DNA of 7,643 nucleotides from Spirochaetae bacterium HGW-Spirochaetae-9 (GCA_002839205.1 PGXP01000075.1:1-7643); one strand, 5' to 3'; positions 1 through 5,989 are shown, counted from the first letter of the stretch. Numbers and translations are program-made. The notes: generated by a model from the sequence alone, not told the origin.

Positions 1-64
1 AAGCGCCTGTCTGTCCTGGGGACTATAACCTGCGGCTCAGCCTTCTCAAGAAAGAAGATATTCA

Positions 65-1267
65 TCAGAGAGGATCGACTTCGGCTTCGTAATCGACACC
101 TGGTACATCGAAGCCATGGGCGCATAGAAAGTCGCTGCGGAAACCCTCTATATCGGCGAGCTCACCCATGTTTTCCTCGTTCACCCTGGCGAGGCGCGAC
201 GACACTTCGCCCTGAACGGAAGCGCCCATCTCCAATTCATCGAGCCTGATCCTGCCCTCGACATCGACGGGAACAGTCTGGGCATCCCGCCTGTAGAGCC
301 TCTCGCGGAACAGCCTCAGCATCTGGTCGAGACAGTCCTCGTGGATTTTTCGATCCTTCATCACCTTGAACAGGGTCGAAACATACAGAGGTATGACCGG
401 AATCACCGCCGAAGCTCGGGTTACCACTGCCTTGTTGATCGATACGAAGGCACGCAAACCGGAAGCTCCATGCTTGGCTCCTATGCTTCGGGCGCTCTCC
501 TCGAGATGAGCCTTGGCTTGTCCTATCGTGCCATCCCTGTAGATGGGCCACGAGAGGGGAGGGCCGAGGTAGGAATAGGCCAGGGTGAGGGCGTTCCTGC
601 CGAGAACCCCGGCCGACGCCAGCGCATCGATCCAGAGCGACCAATCCTCGCCCCCCATCACCTTGACGGTCTCCTCGATTTCCTTCTCGTCGGCGGGCTG
701 GATATGGGCTTCGCTTATTCTGCCCGAGAAAACATCCACTGTTTTTCCCGCGTATGCCCTTCCGATGGGCTTGATCACCGACCTGTACATCGTCCCTGAA
801 TCGGGGTCGACGCGTACAGGGCTCGCGAGAGAATAGATGACGAGGTCGTAGACAAAGCCCCCCGATCTGGCAGTCTCGATGGCCAGCGTTTTGGCCTCGT
901 GCGAAAATGCGTCGACGTCAAAAGTCTTGGAAAAAAGTCCTGCCTTGGCCGCTTCGGCATCGAAAGCTCTATTGGCGTACCAGCCCGGCGTGGCGGTTTT
1001 TGAGGCAGTAGGCTCCTTTTCGTATGAGATGCCCACCGTCGCCGCTCCATAGGCGAAGCCAGCCGCTATTCTCGATGCAAGGCCATAGCCCGTGGAAGCG
1101 CCAATAACGAGAATCCGCGCAGGCCTGCCTTGCCCGGGTTCTCGTACCGCTTCCATCGTCGCACCGAAGGCTAAGGCGCGTTCTATCTGCAACTGCACTT
1201 CACGAGCGCAGCCCGCCGGGTGGGCGTTGAGGAAGATATTGTTCCTCACCATCGGTTTTATGATCAT
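65..1267 (-). CDS. fabV: Trans-2-enoyl-ACP/CoA reductase, FabV/TER family
   Basis: NADH-dependent reductase that saturates the trans-2-enoyl thioester in the last step of each fatty-acid elongation cycle; cytoplasmic. The 400-residue protein begins MIIKPMVRNN, the family's characteristic N-terminus. A dinucleotide-binding loop GASTGYG lies at residues 56-62, the catalytic Y-x8-K pair is Tyr243 and Lys252 (YRDGTIGQAK), and the conserved NKAVVTRASAVIPVIPLY stretch is at 278-295. Length matches the family (about 400). The frame is open for 10 more codons upstream, but the ATG at 1267 is chosen because it fits the family start and overlaps the fabZ stop as ATGA, suggesting translational coupling. 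It is last in the fabH-F-Z-V operon, which favours an ACP-linked substrate; the close resemblance I recall to Treponema denticola TER, which acts on CoA esters, leaves that open. FabV enzymes are typically poorly sensitive to triclosan. Confidence 0.96.
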   Translation of the reverse strand: MIIKPMVRNNIFLNAHPAGCAREVQLQIERALAFGATMEAVREPGQGRPARILVIGASTGYGLASRIAAGFAYGAATVGISYEKEPTASKTATPGWYANRAFDAEAAKAGLFSKTFDVDAFSHEAKTLAIETARSGGFVYDLVIYSLASPVRVDPDSGTMYRSVIKPIGRAYAGKTVDVFSGRISEAHIQPADEKEIEETVKVMGGEDWSLWIDALASAGVLGRNALTLAYSYLGPPLSWPIYRDGTIGQAKAHLEESARSIGAKHGASGLRAFVSINKAVVTRASAVIPVIPLYVSTLFKVMKDRKIHEDCLDQMLRLFRERLYRRDAQTVPVDVEGRIRLDELEMGASVQGEVSSRLARVNEENMGELADIEGFRSDFLCAHGFDVPGVDYEAEVDPL

Positions 1268-1683
1268 TCTTCCACCCCCGATGACATCGATACCCACTCA
1301 GCCTCGACAGCCACTTGGCCATCAACCAAGCCTCGACCCTTCTGGTGCAGGACAAGGGCTCCCGACTTTATATTCCACACTTCCATGTCGAGCCTCTCTC
1401 CGGGGCGTACCTGGCGCCTGAAGGTGGCGCTGCGAATCCTCGCGAGCACAAAAAGGCCCTTGGGTTTTATCCCGAGCAGCTTTGCGCCTACGCCCCCTGC
1501 CTGTGCCAGCGCTTCGACGAGAAGAACCCCCGGCACCACAGGGTATGCCGGAAAATGTCCCTTGAAGAACCACTCCTCGGGCTTGTAGCTCCTTGAAGCC
1601 ATGATCATTGATCCTTCCACCCTGGCGTCGTCCACGAAGAGAAAGGGTTGGCGGTGCGGTAAATACGATTCGATGTTTTCCAT
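1264..1683 (-). CDS. fabZ: 3-hydroxyacyl-ACP dehydratase, FabZ-type
   Basis: Hot-dog fold dehydratase that converts 3-hydroxyacyl-ACP to trans-2-enoyl-ACP, directly supplying FabV. The 139-residue protein has the N-terminal YLPHRQPFLFVDD motif (residues 7-19) and the active-site helix region GHFPAYPVVPGVLLVEALAQ (42-61). His43 and Glu57 keep the 14-residue spacing of the known FabZ catalytic pair. Length is normal for FabZ (about 140-150) and too short for a FabA isomerase, although FabZ and FabA share a fold. The ATG at 1683 has a weak AAAGG ribosome site at 1692-1696, 8 nt away. It lies 70 bp after fabF, and its TGA overlaps the fabV ATG by 4 bp. It is probably cytoplasmic and co-transcribed with fabF and fabV. 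Confidence 0.95.
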   Translation of the reverse strand: MENIESYLPHRQPFLFVDDARVEGSMIMASRSYKPEEWFFKGHFPAYPVVPGVLLVEALAQAGGVGAKLLGIKPKGLFVLARIRSATFRRQVRPGERLDMEVWNIKSGALVLHQKGRGLVDGQVAVEAEWVSMSSGVEE

Positions 1684-1700
1684 ATGGTGTGCCTTTGATG

Positions 1701-1724
1701 AGTATACTACGCCGGAACTCGGCG
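1701..1724 (-). promoter_or_regulatory. Possible hairpin and -10 element in the fabF-fabZ spacer
   Basis: The 70-bp gap between fabF and fabZ is the largest inside the operon. It holds a short GC hairpin (CGCCG at 1710-1714, GAACT loop, CGGCG at 1720-1724) followed in the direction of transcription by TATACT (1706-1701), a good -10 match. No convincing -35 lies 16-18 bp upstream. It could be a weak internal promoter, an mRNA processing or pausing site, or chance. Confidence 0.25.
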
Positions 1725-1753
1725 CGAAAAGTCAGCATCTGAAACGATGCAAA

Positions 1754-3013
1754 TCAAGCGCGAATGAAAGCCAGGGCACCATTGTGCCCACCGAAACCCA
1801 GCGAAGCCGAAAGTGCGGCATCAATCGGATGATGTATGGCCACATTCGGTATGTAGTCCAGATCGCAGCCAGCTTCCAGGTCGGGATTGTCGAGATTGAT
1901 CGTCGGCGGCAGCCATCCTGTCTCTATGGCCTTAACGCAGACAATCGCCTCTATCGCTCCCGTGGCTCCCAGGCAATGCCCCGTCATGCTCTTCGTCGAA
2001 CTGATCTTCAGCTTCCCGGCGGCAGCCCCGAATGCTTTCTTCACCATAGCCGATTCAGTGGGATCGTTGAGCTGCGTCGACGTGCCGTGTGCATTGTAGT
2101 AGCCGACTACTGAAGGTTCAAGCCCAGCGTCCTCGAGGGCCAACGTCAGCGCCCGCGATCCCTGGACGCCATCAGGGCTCGGTGCCGTCAGATGGTAGGC
2201 ATCGCAGGTAGCCCCGTACCCTGCGGCCAGGGCATACACCTTGGCGCCACGCGCCTTTGCCCTCTCATAATCCTCGAGAATGAGGATGCCAGCTCCCTCA
2301 CCGATGAGGAATCCATCCCTGTCCTTGTCAAAAGGCCTGGAAGCCTTGGTGGGATCGTCGTTGTGCAGGGTGGAAAGCGCCTTCAGCCGGCAAAAACCAC
2401 CCATAGCGAAGACGGTTATGGAAGCCTCCGTGCCACCCGCCACCACCATATCGACCCTGCCCGAACGCAAAAGATCGATGGCTTGACCGATGGCATCGGT
2501 GCCTGATGCGCAGGCCGTCACCTGCGTGAATGCAGGGCCCTGAAGGCCGAGACGCATCGCCACGTTGGCCGCGGCTTCATTTGCTATCATGAGAGGCACC
2601 GTCATCGGCGGCATCCTGTCCGGCCCCGATTCAAGGAGCTTGGCATAGGATTCCTGGAAGATCTCCAGGCCGCCGATGCCGTTCCCGAGGCAGACGGCCA
2701 CGCGCTCCCTGTCGACAGCGTCACCGTCCACCCCAGGCTCTGCGAGCCCAGCGTTGCGCCAAGCCTGCACTGCCGCGGCAACGGCGTACTGAGAAAAAAG
2801 CCCCATCTTCCGCGATTCCTTTTTTTCCATCCAGAGTCCCGGATCGAAACCCTTCACCTCGGCCGCGATACGCGATTCGAGGCCGGAAGCGTCGAACTTG
2901 GTTACCGGACCCGCGCCCGATTCGCCGCGCAGGAGGGCTCCCCAGAAACTTTCCATATCATTGCCGACGGGGCTTATCACGCCAAGGCCTGTCACCGCAA
3001 TCTTTCTGTGCAT
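1754..3013 (-). CDS. fabF: 3-oxoacyl-ACP synthase II (KAS II)
   Basis: Condensing enzyme that elongates acyl-ACP with malonyl-ACP by decarboxylative Claisen condensation; a cytoplasmic homodimer in characterised relatives. The 419-residue protein starts MHRKIAVTGLGVISPVGND and carries the full thiolase-fold active site: nucleophile Cys168 in TACASG, His309 in NAHGTSTQLNDPTE, Lys341 and His346 in STKSMTGHCLGATG, and the C-terminal GFGGHN gate loop (406-411). DKDRDGFLIGEGAG (229-242) is also typical of FabF/FabB. Length matches FabF (about 410-420), and the two-histidine arrangement separates it from FabH. The start is supported by GGGAGG at 3021-3026, 7 nt upstream of the ATG. It follows fabH by 18 bp and precedes fabZ by 70 bp. 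FabB and FabF cannot be separated rigorously by eye; FabF is preferred because no fabA-like partner is seen. Confidence 0.96.
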   Translation of the reverse strand: MHRKIAVTGLGVISPVGNDMESFWGALLRGESGAGPVTKFDASGLESRIAAEVKGFDPGLWMEKKESRKMGLFSQYAVAAAVQAWRNAGLAEPGVDGDAVDRERVAVCLGNGIGGLEIFQESYAKLLESGPDRMPPMTVPLMIANEAAANVAMRLGLQGPAFTQVTACASGTDAIGQAIDLLRSGRVDMVVAGGTEASITVFAMGGFCRLKALSTLHNDDPTKASRPFDKDRDGFLIGEGAGILILEDYERAKARGAKVYALAAGYGATCDAYHLTAPSPDGVQGSRALTLALEDAGLEPSVVGYYNAHGTSTQLNDPTESAMVKKAFGAAAGKLKISSTKSMTGHCLGATGAIEAIVCVKAIETGWLPPTINLDNPDLEAGCDLDYIPNVAIHHPIDAALSASLGFGGHNGALAFIRA

Positions 3014-3031
3014 TAAAATTCCTCCCGGTCC

Positions 3032-4009
3032 CTACCAGCGAATTACGGCGGCCCCATAGGTCAAACCCGCCCCGAAGCCCAATAGCATTATGAGATCATT
3101 CGTCTTCAAAAGGCCCTTTGCATCCATCTCCGCGAGGGCGAGAGGAATGCTCGCCGACGAGGTGTTGGCGTATTCCTCCATGTTGAGGTAAAACTTTTCC
3201 GGCGGTATCCCGAATCGTTTTCCAGCGGCCTGCACAATGCGGGCGTTCGCCTGATGGGGAATGATCCATGTGAAGTCCTCGAGCTTGTACACTGTGGCAT
3301 GCATTATTCGCTCGATGAGGACCGTGATCGATTTGACGGCGAAATCATAGACTTTTTTGCCATTCATGGCGATCATCGGTACGATAGGGGTTTCGCGCGC
3401 ATAGGCGTCCAGCCGTGGAGACTGGGTAAGATGGAGGTCCATGGCGCCTGCACCATCGGCACCGAGCATGAAGGACAGGCAGCCCCGCCCGGCCTCATCG
3501 ATCCGGGACAAAACCACTGCTCCAGCACCATCGCCAAAGAGCACGGCCGTCGAGCGGTCGCTCCAGTCCACAATCCGCGAAAGCTCTTCGGCGCCGATGA
3601 CGAGGGCATGCCGTCCGTGTCTGGCTTCGAGCATGGCGGAGGCAATATCCAGGGCGTAGAGGAAGCCCGAGCATCCCGCTACGACATCGAAAGCCGTGCA
3701 GCCAAAGGCGCCAATCTTGTCCTGCACGATACAGGCTGTAGACGGGAACCCAAAGAAATCGGGGGTTGCGGTGGCTACGACGATGAGATCCAGGTCGTGA
3801 GGGCCAATTCGCGCTTTTTCCATCGCAGATCGCGCGGCTTCCGCCGCCATATCGCTTGTCAGAACGCCTTGGTCAGCGAAATGGCGAGCCCCAATCCCCG
3901 TATGGGAGCGTATCCATTCATCGGTCGTATCGAGCTTGGCCGCAAGGTCTTCATTGGAAACCCTGAGCGGCGGAATGTAGGCAGCGATTGAGCGTATGAC
4001 AACAGACAT
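3032..4009 (-). CDS. fabH: 3-oxoacyl-ACP synthase III (KAS III)
   Basis: Initiation condensing enzyme that joins an acyl-CoA primer (acetyl-CoA or a branched acyl-CoA) to malonyl-ACP; cytoplasmic. The 325-residue protein has the KAS III triad: Cys113 in VVAGCSGF, His252 in PHQANAR and Asn282 in ANTSSASIPLAL. It also has the N-terminal TTDEWIRSHTGI signature (28-39), DRSTAVLFGDGAGAVVL (151-167) and the C-terminal GFGAGLTYGAAV. Length is normal. Compared with E. coli FabH, the residues aligned to Arg36 and Arg40 are His36 and Gly40, a region that touches CoA; this region varies among FabHs. The start is fixed by a strong AAGGAGG at 4017-4023, 7 nt from the ATG. It is first in the fab operon, directly behind a spacer with inverted repeats that may control it. 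Primer specificity cannot be read from the sequence. Confidence 0.96.
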   Translation of the reverse strand: MSVVIRSIAAYIPPLRVSNEDLAAKLDTTDEWIRSHTGIGARHFADQGVLTSDMAAEAARSAMEKARIGPHDLDLIVVATATPDFFGFPSTACIVQDKIGAFGCTAFDVVAGCSGFLYALDIASAMLEARHGRHALVIGAEELSRIVDWSDRSTAVLFGDGAGAVVLSRIDEAGRGCLSFMLGADGAGAMDLHLTQSPRLDAYARETPIVPMIAMNGKKVYDFAVKSITVLIERIMHATVYKLEDFTWIIPHQANARIVQAAGKRFGIPPEKFYLNMEEYANTSSASIPLALAEMDAKGLLKTNDLIMLLGFGAGLTYGAAVIRW

Positions 4010-4027
4010 CCTGTCGCCTCCTTGGTA

Positions 4028-4052
4028 GTGACAAAAATATAAAACTTGTCAC
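4028..4052. promoter_or_regulatory. Inverted repeat upstream of fabH, candidate operator
   Basis: A perfect 7-bp inverted repeat, GTGACAA (4028-4034) and TTGTCAC (4046-4052), is separated by an AT-rich 11-bp spacer. It lies 18 bp before the fabH start and just upstream of its ribosome site. On the minus strand the spacer contains TATATT (4041-4036), a plausible -10 element without a good -35, so a protein bound here would cover the promoter. The arrangement suits a dimeric repressor of the fab operon. I do not recognise it as a FapR, FabT, FadR or FabR site. A short mRNA hairpin is the alternative reading. Confidence 0.45.
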
Positions 4053-4082
4053 GATGGGAGTGGACCATGGATAGGCCGTTGA

Positions 4083-4095
4083 TGTCAATATGACA
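4083..4095. promoter_or_regulatory. Second inverted repeat upstream of fabH, candidate operator
   Basis: TGTCA-ATA-TGACA is a perfect 5-bp palindrome with a 3-bp centre. It shares the TGTCA/TGACA core with the repeat at 4028-4052, about 49 bp away centre to centre, but its half-sites are close together rather than 11 bp apart. The minus strand reads TTGACA at 4088-4083, a consensus -35, but no -10 lies 16-18 bp downstream, so it is more likely a protein site than a working promoter. Nothing else recognisable is seen in the rest of the 145-bp spacer (4010-4154), including no clear terminator for the upstream symporter. Confidence 0.35.
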
Positions 4096-4154
4096 ATAAT
4101 AGCAAAAACGTCAAAACGGCAGTATGAGAAATGTCCGCCAGTATCGGGAAGAAC

Positions 4155-5480
4155 TCAAACCTTTTTCTCAGGGCGCAATCCCGCAAGGGTGATGAGTGCC
4201 GATGCGAGAATGCCGACAAAAGCCATCACCTTCTGGCTGTTTCCTGAGGCAAAGAGGCTTCCGCCGGTGCCAAGCGCGTAGCCCAGAGCGATAGCCACAA
4301 AGAGATAGCTGCGTTTCACCATTCTCTTTCCGCGTACGGCGAGAGCTATAAAAAGGGCGGGGACAATGCCGGAGGTGTATCCTTGGTAGGTTTTGAGCAG
4401 AAGATCGACGATGTCCGTTTCAAACAAGGCTATGGCACATGCAGCGGCGGCAATCAACCCAACCCAGAATTGCGTCCTGTGTATCGAGTCGCCATCGAGC
4501 ACATCATGCTCCAGAATGCCCGCGGCGGTGAGAAGAACGGTGTCGGCCGTGGACAGAATCGCAGCTAAAACGCCAAAAAGCATCAAGAAGGAAAGCCAGC
4601 CGGGAAATACCGAGCCGATGAGGGCGTTCAAGGGGTCTGATCCCTTAAAATCGATGCCGGAAGCCCTCGCCCAGAGACCGATCGAGGTGATGGCGAAGGC
4701 GAAAATGAGCATGCCCAAGGCGCTTATGAACGAGGCCTTGCGCGCCGAAGAAGGGGAATCGGAGGACAGAATCCTTCCAAACATCATAGGACATATCAGA
4801 TAGGATCCAGCGACCACGACCAGGTAGTAGAGAAGATCCAATGCCCCGAACTTTGGCGAGAAAAGCCGAATGTCGAGGGCTTCCAGGGTTAAGGGGGTAG
4901 TGCCGAACAGCCAGGCGACGGCCGCGAGGATGGCGATAGCCAGGAGGCCGAACTGGAAAAGATCGGTGCGGAGTATCGATTTCTGCCCACCGATGATCGT
5001 ATAAATGACGAGAAATGAAGCCGAACCGATCACCGCCCACTGATGGGGCATGCCCGTTATCGACGAAATAATTTTGCTTACCGCGAGGAATTGGCCAGCC
5101 GCTATGCCTGTCCATGTTATGGCGATGATAGAGCCCGTCAATCGCCTTACGGCTGGCGACGACAGCTTTTCCGCCAAGTCGGGCAAGGTCAGGGCTTCCG
5201 TCTTTCTCACCTTTTCCGAGAGGAATATGCCTTGGATCAGATGGGCGAGGGCTCCCGAAGCGACGAACCAGAACGCGGGGAACCCGATGGCGTAGGCCTT
5301 GCTCACCGTGCCCAGCGTCAGCCCTCCACCGATTGTGGAGGCGAGCATCGATCCAATGATGAGTATTCGGGGCTGGTTCCTGTCAGCCAGGACGAAATTC
5401 TGAAAACTCGCCTGCCTGCGTGAAGACAGGATGGCCACAATGAGGAGAACCGCCATATAGACTATAAGAAATATTTGCAT
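4155..5480 (-). CDS. Sodium:solute symporter (SSS) family protein
   Basis: Integral inner-membrane transporter predicted to couple solute uptake to a sodium gradient; the substrate cannot be told from sequence. It has many hydrophobic segments along its length, beginning with QIFLIVYMAVLLIVAIL. Family signatures, numbered from the ATG at 5495, are ASTIGGGLTLGTVSKAYAIG (52-71), the hallmark YTIIGGQKSILRTDLFQF (165-182), RILSSDSPSSARKAS (241-255) and AAILSTADTVLL (311-322). In the last, Ser315-Thr316 match the conserved Na2-site Ser/Thr pair of PutP-like proteins. At 441 residues it is shorter than most SSS members (about 480-530). The start at 5480 is preferred to the ATG at 5495 because CAGGA lies 7 nt upstream of it, while 5495 has no ribosome site and falls about 8 nt after the predicted transcription start. 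It is divergent from groES and lies upstream of, but probably not in, the fab operon. Confidence 0.88.
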   Translation of the reverse strand: MQIFLIVYMAVLLIVAILSSRRQASFQNFVLADRNQPRILIIGSMLASTIGGGLTLGTVSKAYAIGFPAFWFVASGALAHLIQGIFLSEKVRKTEALTLPDLAEKLSSPAVRRLTGSIIAITWTGIAAGQFLAVSKIISSITGMPHQWAVIGSASFLVIYTIIGGQKSILRTDLFQFGLLAIAILAAVAWLFGTTPLTLEALDIRLFSPKFGALDLLYYLVVVAGSYLICPMMFGRILSSDSPSSARKASFISALGMLIFAFAITSIGLWARASGIDFKGSDPLNALIGSVFPGWLSFLMLFGVLAAILSTADTVLLTAAGILEHDVLDGDSIHRTQFWVGLIAAAACAIALFETDIVDLLLKTYQGYTSGIVPALFIALAVRGKRMVKRSYLFVAIALGYALGTGGSLFASGNSQKVMAFVGILASALITLAGLRPEKKV

Positions 5481-5487
5481 CAAAAAA

Positions 5488-5492
5488 TCCTG
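5488..5492 (-). promoter_or_regulatory. Ribosome binding site that selects the SSS symporter start
   Basis: CAGGA on the minus strand ends 7 nt before the ATG at 5480. The alternative in-frame ATG at 5495 has no purine-rich element in front of it. This is the main reason for choosing the shorter protein. Confidence 0.5.
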
Positions 5493-5509
5493 CATCGTAC
5501 AATTTAGCC

Positions 5510-5538
5510 ATCATAGCGAGGAGTACTGATTCCTGCAA
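5510..5538 (-). promoter_or_regulatory. Predicted promoter of the SSS symporter gene
   Basis: On the minus strand, TTGCAG (5538-5533) and TATGAT (5515-5510) are exactly 17 bp apart. The -10 matches the sigma70 consensus at 5 of 6 positions and the -35 at 3 of 6. Transcription would begin near 5503, giving about 23 nt of leader to the ATG at 5480. Confidence 0.5.
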
Positions 5539-5556
5539 TCTCCCGGCCTCCTTCCC

Positions 5557-5585
5557 TTGACCCTTTGCCCAAGTTTTTCTATATT
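5557..5585 (+). promoter_or_regulatory. Predicted sigma70-type promoter of groES
   Basis: TTGACC (5557-5562) and TATATT (5580-5585) are separated by 17 bp and each match the consensus at 5 of 6 positions. Transcription would begin near 5592, leaving a leader of about 39 nt before the groES ATG. No CIRCE element (TTAGCACTC-N9-GAGTGCTAA) and no other long inverted repeat is present between 5496 and 5630, so HrcA control of the usual kind is not indicated. Confidence 0.75.
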
Positions 5586-5616
5586 TGCTACATCCATTTC
5601 AATTCAAACGAAAGTT

Positions 5617-5623
5617 CAGGAGG
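5617..5623 (+). promoter_or_regulatory. Ribosome binding site of groES
   Basis: CAGGAGG is a strong Shine-Dalgarno sequence 7 nt before the ATG at 5631. It rules out the longer in-frame reading that begins with a TTG at 5565, which lies inside the promoter. Confidence 0.85.
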
Positions 5624-5630
5624 ATACTGT

Positions 5631-5897
5631 ATGAACGTCAAACCCTTGGGTGATCGCATTCTCATCAAGATCAAGGAGAGCGAGACCAAGACCGCCGGCG
5701 GCATCATCATTCCGCAGACAGCCCAGGAAAAGACACAGACGGGCGTTGTGGTCGCCGTGGGCACCGACACCGAAGTTATCAAGGTCAAGGCTGGCGACGA
5801 AGTCATGTACGACAAGTACGCGGGAACCCAGATCAAGATCCAGGGCTCCGAACACCTCATCGTGAAAATGGCCGACGTTCTCGCCATTCTGGAGTAA
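5631..5897 (+). CDS. groES: Co-chaperonin GroES (10 kDa chaperonin)
   Basis: Forms the heptameric lid of the GroEL folding chamber in the cytoplasm. The 88-residue protein opens with the family motif VKPLGDRILIK (3-13). The mobile loop spans about residues 16-34 and holds the GroEL-contacting Ile25-Ile26-Ile27 before Pro28. The C-terminal HLIVKMADVLAILE matches the usual end. Compared with 97-residue E. coli GroES it is about nine residues shorter, the gap falling around residues 43-55 where the roof beta-hairpin lies. It is the only plus-strand gene here, has its own promoter and terminator, and groEL is not adjacent: 3' of it is the convergent ptsN, 5' the divergent symporter. Solitary groES is known in spirochaetes such as Treponema and Borrelia, which supports the taxonomic guess. 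Confidence 0.97.
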   Translation: MNVKPLGDRILIKIKESETKTAGGIIIPQTAQEKTQTGVVVAVGTDTEVIKVKAGDEVMYDKYAGTQIKIQGSEHLIVKMADVLAILE

Positions 5898-5929
5898 CAG
5901 CGAAATATCGCACCCCACACATGAATGAG

Positions 5930-5965
5930 AAGGGCTGTTCAGGAAGCGATTCCTGAACAGCCCTT
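5930..5965. terminator. Bidirectional terminator between groES and ptsN
   Basis: A perfect 16-bp stem is formed by AAGGGCTGTTCAGGAA (5930-5945) and its complement (5950-5965), closed by a GCGA loop, a GNRA tetraloop in the plus-strand RNA. It begins 32 bp after the groES stop and ends 24 bp beyond the ptsN stop on the other strand, between two convergent genes. The U tails are short (CTTATAATT on plus, CTTCTCATTC on minus), but the stem is long and stable, so it probably serves both genes. Confidence 0.85.
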
Positions 5966-5989
5966 ATAATTGAGAGATCCCTCTGGTAC

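Noticed and set aside
1268..1297. Ten-residue N-terminal extension of fabV
   Set aside because: The extension overlaps the fabZ end; family members start at MI(I/V)KPM, and the ATG at 1267 forms the ATGA overlap.
3254..3991. Plus-strand open frame of 245 codons
   Set aside because: It lies entirely antisense to fabH, whose active-site motifs are complete; the sequence has no recognisable domain and no ribosome site was evident. Long antisense frames are expected in GC-rich coding DNA.
4083..4088. TTGACA on the minus strand as the -35 of a fab promoter
   Set aside because: The sequences 16-18 bp downstream (GGTCCA, GTCCAC, TCCACT) are not -10-like, so the match is better explained as part of the palindrome.
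4645..5115. Minus-strand open frame of 156 codons inside the SSS gene
   Set aside because: It is an out-of-frame shadow of the symporter, rich in His, Arg and Gly, with no domain.
5565..5630. N-terminal extension of groES from a TTG
   Set aside because: The TTG sits in the promoter spacer, upstream of the predicted transcription start, and the added residues match nothing in GroES; the ATG at 5631 has a strong ribosome site.
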